Assembly (NCBI GenBank): GCA_958510875.1
Contig: OY294068.1
Coordinates: forward strand, 23,664,297 to 23,728,296
DNA: 64,000 nucleotides
From: Endomychus coccineus
Taxonomy: Eukaryota; Arthropoda; Insecta; Coleoptera; Endomychidae
Direction: 5' to 3'
Shown here: positions 57,045 through 64,000 of the stretch, piece by piece
Layout of the letters: every line of letters begins with the position of its first letter
Numbering within the stretch: the first letter of the stretch is position 1
Notes under the pieces: generated by a model
Database searches by the model: none
What the model saw: the letters and a program-made list of their open reading frames with translations, nothing else
Told to the model about the DNA's origin: nothing
Program-made: the position numbers and the translations under genes

Positions 57045-59029
57045 ATGCTTCAAAGTACCTACAAAACTATGTATCGACCAAATTTTTACGAAAGCACTTG
57101 CTTGCGATGTAACGAAACGGTGTACCAAGTAGATCGCGTAGGACCATTAAAAGACTTTACGTTCTTTCACAGTGGGTGTTTTAAATGTGCAGTGTGTGGT
57201 ACCAAGTTGACTCTCAAAACATACTATAATAATCAACATAGACAGGAAGATAAGGAAGTGTATTGTAATAGTCATGTTCCTAAAATAGGTCCTGGTCATC
57301 TCGATGGATCTTCTGTTGGGATTAGGTCTGCTTTAAACGTTCCCAAGTCATCTACCTTCGTTAATGAACAAATTAGGGGACACGGGCGAGGAGATGTCGA
57401 GGGTAAGTTTGTTTATATTGTTTATATTGAAATTTAATTTCTGTTTATTATTATCCAATATTGGGTAAATTAGAACATTTTCAGTCTATAGAACTAATAT
57501 TTGTTGTTGCTGATTAATTAATTAAAATTGATCTCGTTGTGTTATAGTCTCCTGTATAAATCCCATCGCAATCTAAACAATTTAATTTATATACCGTGGA
57601 TTTGTTTAGATTGCGATGGGACCTATACAGTAATAAAGTAATAAAGTAGTAAAAACAAAAACTTAGAAAGTTCCACTGCTCTTCCTAAACATTGTTTTGT
57701 TGTAACCAACAGTTCGAATATGAAAAAGTTAATATTTTAGCCCAAGAAACCAATTATTAAAAAAGATCTATCGTGGAGATGATTCACATAAAACTGAATA
57801 ATAAATCGGTAAATAGTAGAACTGATGTACAATTATCTCTGCGTCAGCAAACCGCTTTGTGCATGCAGCATGAGGATGTATATATTTATAATTCAAGAGT
57901 AAACAGTAAACCATATATTCTTAAAGTGTATACATGTTGTTTTTAGACTATATTCTATAATAAAATAATTTACAATAAGAGTCTTGTCATTAGTTTTGAT
58001 GTGGCTGCTACCTGGTTAATGAGATCTAACATTATCCGTAACGTTTGATTATTTTTGTCGTCGCCAAAATGTTTTTTTCTTCTGAAAAGTTGAAAATTCA
58101 CCTGTCGGAAACTTGTTAAAGACACTTGTCAGACGATTATTTTGATATTTAAGTTCTCAAACAGGCAGTGAAGTCATGATCATTATAGTTCGGGAACTAT
58201 GGTCTTGGGTTGCTAGCAACGAAATACATTGAAATAGAAAGTAACATCATCGGACGGCGATCATCGTTCGTGAAATATGGTCGCCGGCTGCTACCGGCGA
58301 AGGAAGACATCTGACAGCTCATAGATTGTATACTCTACGAGTAGAGCCCCTTTCAATTGATACCCATAAAGCTATAGCTGGAGGTTTTTCTGATTTGCTG
58401 TCGCCGTTTAGGATTTTTCTTTTGAATTTGAAATTCACATTTTACGCGTCGAGCCCTTTCATTTGATACCTATGAAGATATATTCGGAGGTTTTTCTCAC
58501 TATAAAGCGCGATATTGAATTTGTTCCTGAAAAGTTGGATATTTACATTCTATGAGTCGAGCCCGTTCATTTTATACCCATGAAGCTATAGTTTGAAAAA
58601 CTCACCAGATATATGCAAATACAATGTGGCTTGGTGCTTTCATTTTCCAAAATAGGAAAACAATATATTGGAAGACCTCGTATAAGTCAATCATGAGGTA
58701 TTAGGAATGAGGAAGACTATAGAGATATATTTTGATGTAATTTATGTGAAAAATATTTTGAAACAGTTTTTTTTACAGTTGTTAACGTTCGTACCAACGT
58801 TAATGGAGTATCACATTCTCCTTCTGTCCCAACTTACGGCGGAGAAAAATACACAGCCGCCCATTATAGTCCTACTCCATACTCTCCAAACAATCACCAC
58901 AACGATTCGCCAGGCTACCAATACGGACGTTTCGATGCCAGCGCCCTCCACATCGCTCATGCGTTGAAGCAAACAGAACTTCAGAAATCTTATAGAATGA
59001 ACAGAGAAAAACCAATCGACTGTTACTTG
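57045..59029 (+). CDS. Hil: Hillarin, LIM-domain 5' portion, partial
   Basis: Two exons, 57045..57402 and 58779..59029, in phase (203 codons), then a GTAAGT donor with no further exon found to 64000. Residues 19-77 form one LIM domain with all eight ligands: C19, C22, H42, C45, C48, C51, C74, H77. The flanking MYRPNFYESTCLRC and SHVPKIGPGHLDGSSVGIRS are as I recall for insect hillarin, a LIM plus transglutaminase-like (KY/cyk3-type) protein tied to septins and the actin cytoskeleton. Exon 2 is Tyr/Pro/Ser-rich, then FDASALHIAHALKQTELQKS and REKPIDCYL, as in that family. The transglutaminase-like part must lie to the right of the window. The start could also be M9 (MYRPNF). Confidence 0.85.
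57552..57630. repeat. Hairpin with 20-bp perfect arms, hillarin intron 1
   Basis: TCCCATCGCAATCTAAACAA (57561-57580) is the exact inverse of 57602-57621, with a 21-bp spacer. The pairing resumes outside with CTGTATA and TATACAG. It could be a tiny MITE or a structured RNA. Confidence 0.9.
57720..57880 (+). mobile_element. Penelope-like C-terminal coding fragment
   Basis: The plus strand, with frameshifts, reads NYxKR-like, then MIHIKLNNKSVNSRTDVQLS, matching the EINYYKRSI...HRTDIQSLS stretch of the Penelope body at 35.1-35.3 kb. Short and decayed. Confidence 0.6.
58335..58620. repeat. About 108-bp tandem repeat, three diverged units
   Basis: The block (GAGTAGAGCCC/CGTCGAGCCC)TTTCATTTGATACC followed by ATGAAGCTATA and GGAGGTTTTTCT starts near 58335, 58444 and 58551. 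It lies in hillarin intron 1, shortly before the second exon. Confidence 0.75.
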
Positions 59030-60662
59030 GTAAGTTGCAATTTGAAATAAGAGATTTTTCTTTAGTTATATTAGGAATAGTTTTTTCGCAGTTCTTTCAT
59101 TGCTATATGGAGAGGGGTTAGATCCAGTATTTCCTCCATGCTAGCCATAGAACATGACATCAGTGCCCCAGTTATACAATACATGCCAGCATTTGAGCCA
59201 TTTGATAAGTTATAGTTTTCTATTCCTCTAAGCTCATGACTTCTAAAAGATACGCGAATTCTACTGCGTTTAAGTTCTTAGAATTTGGTATTGACAAACA
59301 GTCATAATCATCATAAACTTATTGAAAGTAACAAAAGTAGGGGGTACGGGATTTTGGTGGTAATAAGCTACCAACAGAAGTTCCAACTGTTTTCCTCAAT
59401 TTGGAAGGAGTACCAATCGAAACATCTTTGTTGGTTTTATTCAAGAATGTGATTAAAATTAAGATAATTTCAAAAGAAGCGCAACGAAAATTTTGACACC
59501 TGTCAAATTGATAAAAGTTTTAAATGCCTCCTTCAACCCGTTGTCACTAAGTTAATTTACAATTTATTTTGAACACGCAGAATAGAATAATAGTAGTTAT
59601 ACTTTCATTAGATTCGAGTTCGTTTCCCAAAATTGAACTCATGCATTGAAATTATATCTAATGACACTAGTTCTTTACATACTAATATAACACTCCTATA
59701 TGTCCAGCGTCCTAGACAGACTACGGCAAGTTTAAGATAGATAGTAAGTCTGGAAAAGGCTGCAAATCATTTTGATTGTGATAATTAAGACAAAAGATAT
59801 AAGTTTCAATTATTGTAAGTGACCCGCACTCTCTGAGGATGAATTGGTTAAAAGAATCAGCAAAATCGATGAGATGTAGTTATTGTATTTCTGATTCTCT
59901 GTATAGAATGCTGACAGACGCAAACTATTTGAAAGTAAAACCATTTTACAATTTATGCTTAATGTAAAGTAATATTGGGATTAATTTGAAAAGAACTATG
60001 ATGAAGATCATCCAATTGGAGATTCATTTTCTAAGCTGTTTGCAGTTTATGGGGAGGCCTTGCCCCTTTACCTCATCTGAGGAACCGCTACTGCTCAACA
60101 CCATCTATAACAAAGCGAATATCATGACTTAAACTATGCAAGAATTACAAAAATCCGTTATGACAATGATAAGTACTAATAAAATCTAGGTTTCCTTACT
60201 GGAATTTGTTCCACAATCTTGAGATGTATTAAATTATTATATGAATTTATTTACAACAGGTTTTTAAGCCGAATATTTATGAGAAAATTGATAATCGAAG
60301 TTATGTATGTGTGTGAGATACCAGAAATAAAAATTACTCAATCAAATGATGTAACAAGTTGAAAAACGAATTATTAATAAAGCAGAATAATTTGTTTACA
60401 TCATCTAGAGGTGTCTAGTGTTATTTGCCAATGTTCATACGACTTGAGATGTAAACATAAATGAGTATGATTAACGTTTTTAAATTTTTATAGGTATGGC
60501 TTTTCCTTGTAACATGTCCTAACGGTGATTAATTAATTTGAATTAAACCATGCTTATTAATAGGTGGCGATGAGTTATCAAACTATAGTGTAACTCTGCG
60601 TTGTTACGACGATGCCACGTTCGTTTGTTTATTGTTGTGTATGTGATTATAGTATTATGTAA
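59030..60662. other. Hillarin intron, nothing recognised
   Basis: No exon or repeat was recognised on either strand. Confidence 0.45.
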
Positions 60663-61797
60663 TGTCTATATCTCTATACATATAAAACTGAAAGTATGTT
60701 TGTCCGGAAAAGAAAACACCCACTTCTACATGACGTATAGATTTAAAATTTGGCGTACAGTTAGATAATGCTTTCAATATAATGTAAAAATTTAAAAATT
60801 AGCAACAACCGCAAAAGAAAGTATAAGCTATATTCAGAATATATTATGTTAGTACAGTTACGTAGAAAGAAATATTTTTAATAAATATGGACACAGTAGC
60901 TGGTGCTAAAGTAGGGATATTTACGAAAATGTGTATTTGTGGCCTGATTTGGTTGAAATTCATATTTTTGGGCAGAACACGTTTGCATGGTCAGATACTG
61001 ATGCTATTGAAGGTTCCTACAGTTTTTCAATTTTCTTCATCCATCATAGATAACGAAAATATTTAAAAAACATAAATTTTAATTGAATTCAACTTGATTT
61101 TTATTTAATTCCATTCTATTTATATCATGGATGGACCATTGTATATTTAAAAATTGAATTCATTTATTTATTACTTTGTGATATACTATTTTTGAACAAA
61201 TAAAATACAATCATGTTAAATATTTAATTGTCTATACCTCTATACATATAAAACTGAAAGTATGTTTGTCCGGAAAAGAAAACACCCACTTCTACATGAC
61301 GTATAGATTTAAAATTTGGCGTACAGTTAGATAATGCTTTCAATATAATGTAAAAATTTAAAAATTAGCAACAACCGCAAAAGAAAGTATAAGCTATATT
61401 CAGAATATATTATGTTAGTACAGTTACGTAGAAAGAAATATTTTTAATAAATATGGACACAGTAGCTGGTGCTAAAGTAGGGATATTTACGAAAATGTGT
61501 ATGTGTGGCCTGATTTGGTTGAAATTCATATTTTTGGGCAGAACAACGTTTGCATGGTCAGATACTGATGCTATTGAAGGTTCCTACAGTTTTTCAATTT
61601 TCTTCATCCATCATAGATAACGAAAATATTTAAAAAACATAAATTTTAATTGAATTCAACTTGATTTTTATTTAATTCCATTCTATTTATATCATGGATG
61701 GACCATTGTATATTTAAAAATTGAATTCATTTATTTATTACTTTGTGATATACTATTTTTGAACAAATAAAATACAATCATGTTAAATATTTAATTG
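60663..61797. repeat. Tandem pair of 567-bp units, possible Helentron-associated elements
   Basis: Unit 1 (60663-61230) and unit 2 (61231-61797) differ by only a few changes (TATTTGTGG/TATGTGTGG near 60940 and 61500; one extra A near 60980/61547). Each starts CTATACATATAAAACTGAAA and ends CATGTTAAATATTTAATTG, with an ATTGAATTCAACTTG near-palindrome before the end. The CTATACATATAAAA start and head-to-tail arrays are features of Helentron-associated non-autonomous elements; the assignment is inferred. Confidence 0.85.
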
Positions 61798-63846
61798 TAT
61801 GTTTCGAAATTCGATATTTAATAATATTTTCAACTGTTCATGTCATTATTCAAAATGTCGAAGATCTAATAAACTATAAAAGAGTTCACACTGTGGATAC
61901 CATATAACACTGATCAAAGATCGCAAATTCGATTGGAAATGTTTAATTTTCTCTAAATATAAGTAGGTTAATTCAGGGAATTTTTATGATATTCAGTGAA
62001 ACCTAAAGGACTTTTGTACTTTAGTTAATTCAGAAAATAAGCTTCATCTTGACTGAAGATTGTTAGTGGCTGTAAAGAAAACCACTCAAAAAATCTCTTG
62101 TAAATCAAAAATTATAACAATTGAATGTCATAGCAATAATAATTTTTTTATTTCAAAGCTTTTATAAATTTTTGTAGGTAATTGTTCAAACGGAAAAATT
62201 GAAAAATTATCATGTGTTTCTGTGGAGTTTGTGTGGAGTATTACAAAATAATACTTAATAATACATAATATTAATTGATAATTATTTTTAATTTGTTCGA
62301 CAAATTTCCGAATCAGTGGCAAAAATACATTTGGAACAGTTTTGTTCTGATGGAAGGGGTCAGGGAAGTTTAGATTTTTCCTACATATAATCATTTATTA
62401 ACATGTGTGCGAAGTCTCATAATTATTTCTTTATCAATGTGCTATTACTGCTATTTTCATTGACCTAACAGCTGATAAGCAATATACCTACTCATTATTA
62501 TCTTTGTATTTACGTACAAAGCAAATGTTGAATCTATTCTCCATATAACCATCTATATAATCGGTTCATTCCTCAATATATACAAATGGTAACTAACTAC
62601 GTACGATTTAATTTCCGTTACAAATGTAAATACATACAAATTATAGGTAATAGCATGAATGGTATGAAGTGAATGGTGTTTCTTCAACAGCCAGTAGATT
62701 TTATTATTAACGGGAATTTTGATTATTTCGGCAACTATAAAATTTGAAGTTTACGAAAAATCTTATATTGGTCATAATCAAACGTGATAATCAGCATTAT
62801 TATTAGCTAATGAGCCCTGACATAGTAATAATATAGTTTACCATTCTACGACTGCGATTATGACTAAAACCGTACGCAGTACTTTTGGTTTCGAACAAAT
62901 TTCTTGATTGATGATTAATTCAAGGTGTACTTAAGAATGGTTATTATTATTCCTTGCAAAATCTAAGAGATGGCATTCGTAGTGTCCAAAAGTCCAAACG
63001 AATTAGTCATCTTTCAATCATAGAATACAACTCCTTATTCTTTGCTTTCAATAAGCTGCTGGCAAATTTTCAGCCATAGCCATCGCGTGTGGTTCTTAGA
63101 ATCGATTGAAGTTGAACTTCATTATTTTTGAACAATAATAATAATAAGGTTTCACGGTAAATCAGCGGTCAGCCGAAATAGATGCCTATTTTGAGGTCTT
63201 ACCGAAATCAAATTTTTTGGACGGCTTGTAAATGCTGTGGGTATCGACCCAAAAGTAGACTATGTTGAAAAATAAAAATGAATCAACCCAAAATAATGTG
63301 TTTTTCTTTTGTTTTGTGAGGACTTTTTGACCAACCCTTTATTTCCATCCATTTACTAGATCAGGAAAATAAACATCTTGTCTCATTTTCATTTAATGTT
63401 CGTGTTTTGTAACTTAGGGGCGGAACGTTAACTTTGTGGGCTCATTCTTCATTCTCGAATTTTCCGAAAAACTGTTTTTATCCTTCTTGTATAAAAAAAA
63501 TTATAGGCAACATGCATTGAACGAAATCTGTACAAAAGTATAAAAATTTATATGATGTTATAATGAAAAAATTATTGTACACAACAAATATCAAAAATAA
63601 ATAAAAAGTAAATTGTATTAACTAATATTTTCAGTGAAACGAAATAACAAATTCTCAAGTCAAAAATAAACTAAAATAAGACTTACTCTTAAATAGATAA
63701 TATCTAGAACGTTATTTTATAGTGCATTTAATTGTGTAAATTTCTATGTCAGGGAAAGCACAAAGGGCTTTTCATTCGCCTTTGAAAAATAATTGAACTA
63801 GCTCTTGTGATTTCCTTCTTCTCCATATAAAATGAGAAATTTTAAA
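61798..63846. other. Hillarin intron, nothing recognised
   Basis: AT-rich sequence with no exon recognised; the open frame at 62128-62394 (minus) has no family features. Confidence 0.45.
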
Positions 63847-63990
63847 GGTATATATTCTCAAGAAATAGGTCACACTAACAGATACGTTTTTTATTTTCGC
63901 CTTTAAGATGAAAATAATAAACATATGTGTTAGTGTGAGCTATTTCCCAAGAATTTATATATAATTCATATCTGGGTCAAGAACATTATT
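63847..63990. mobile_element. Collapsed Penelope terminal pair
   Basis: TTCTCAAGAAATAGGTCACA and TGTGAGCTATTTCCCAAGAA are inverted around TTATTTTCGCC..AAGATGAAAATAATAAAC. It has the outer ends of the Penelope family (including TCTGGGTCAAGAAC) with the hammerhead core deleted, leaving a hairpin. Confidence 0.7.
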
Positions 63991-64000
63991 AATTCAATTT

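Noticed and set aside
1..64000. CRISPR arrays, operons, ribosome-binding sites, rRNA genes
   Set aside because: This is eukaryotic nuclear DNA with spliced genes; the tandem arrays have no short repeat-spacer pattern, and no rRNA sequence was recognised.

Overview
The window is AT-rich nuclear DNA of an insect, probably a beetle (the order is a guess, not shown). The evidence is spliced genes with GT-AG introns whose products match insect proteins, including a Disabled PTB domain, a single NEMO/optineurin-type protein and a hillarin LIM domain. They sit among eukaryotic transposons: hAT, Tc1/mariner, P-like, Penelope-like, LINE and Helentron.

Layout, left to right. Two PTB exons of Disabled lie on the minus strand (0.35-0.9 kb). 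A stretch without recognised genes and an 11-copy 141-bp tandem array (6.4-7.9 kb) follow. Next is a five-exon minus-strand gene (9.1-16.7 kb, 854 aa, not named with certainty) that is dense in CDK consensus sites and has a 153-bp tandem array and a fold-back element in its introns. Repeats and a LINE tail fill 17-19.3 kb. The IKK-gamma/NEMO-optineurin gene (20.3-28.2 kb, minus) has introns full of nested transposons and, unusually, two consecutive 3' exons that each encode a NEMO-type zinc finger. It shares a 459-bp divergent promoter interval with adenosine kinase (28.6-30.6 kb, plus). After a P-like element with a THAP fragment come DMAP1 (33.1-37.4 kb, plus), with a Penelope-like element and hammerhead motifs in one intron, and DDA1 (40.1-40.8 kb, minus). 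From 41 to 56.5 kb the window is a transposon graveyard: a second P-like element, hAT relics, a LINE RT, Penelope termini, fold-back DNA, a Helentron helicase-endonuclease tail and a mariner-like element with very long inverted repeats. The first two recognisable exons of hillarin (57.0-59.0 kb, plus) are followed by a large intron with a tandem pair of 567-bp units.

The host genes are not an operon. Disabled (signalling adaptor), NEMO/optineurin (NF-kB and selective autophagy), adenosine kinase (purine salvage), DMAP1 (chromatin), DDA1 (CUL4 ubiquitin ligase) and hillarin (cytoskeleton) are independent. The most notable observations are the paired zinc-finger terminal exons, hammerhead ribozyme motifs at Penelope ends, two P-like elements with exact 8-bp target duplications, a repeated 38-bp perfect palindrome, and a fold-back family built on one shared motif.
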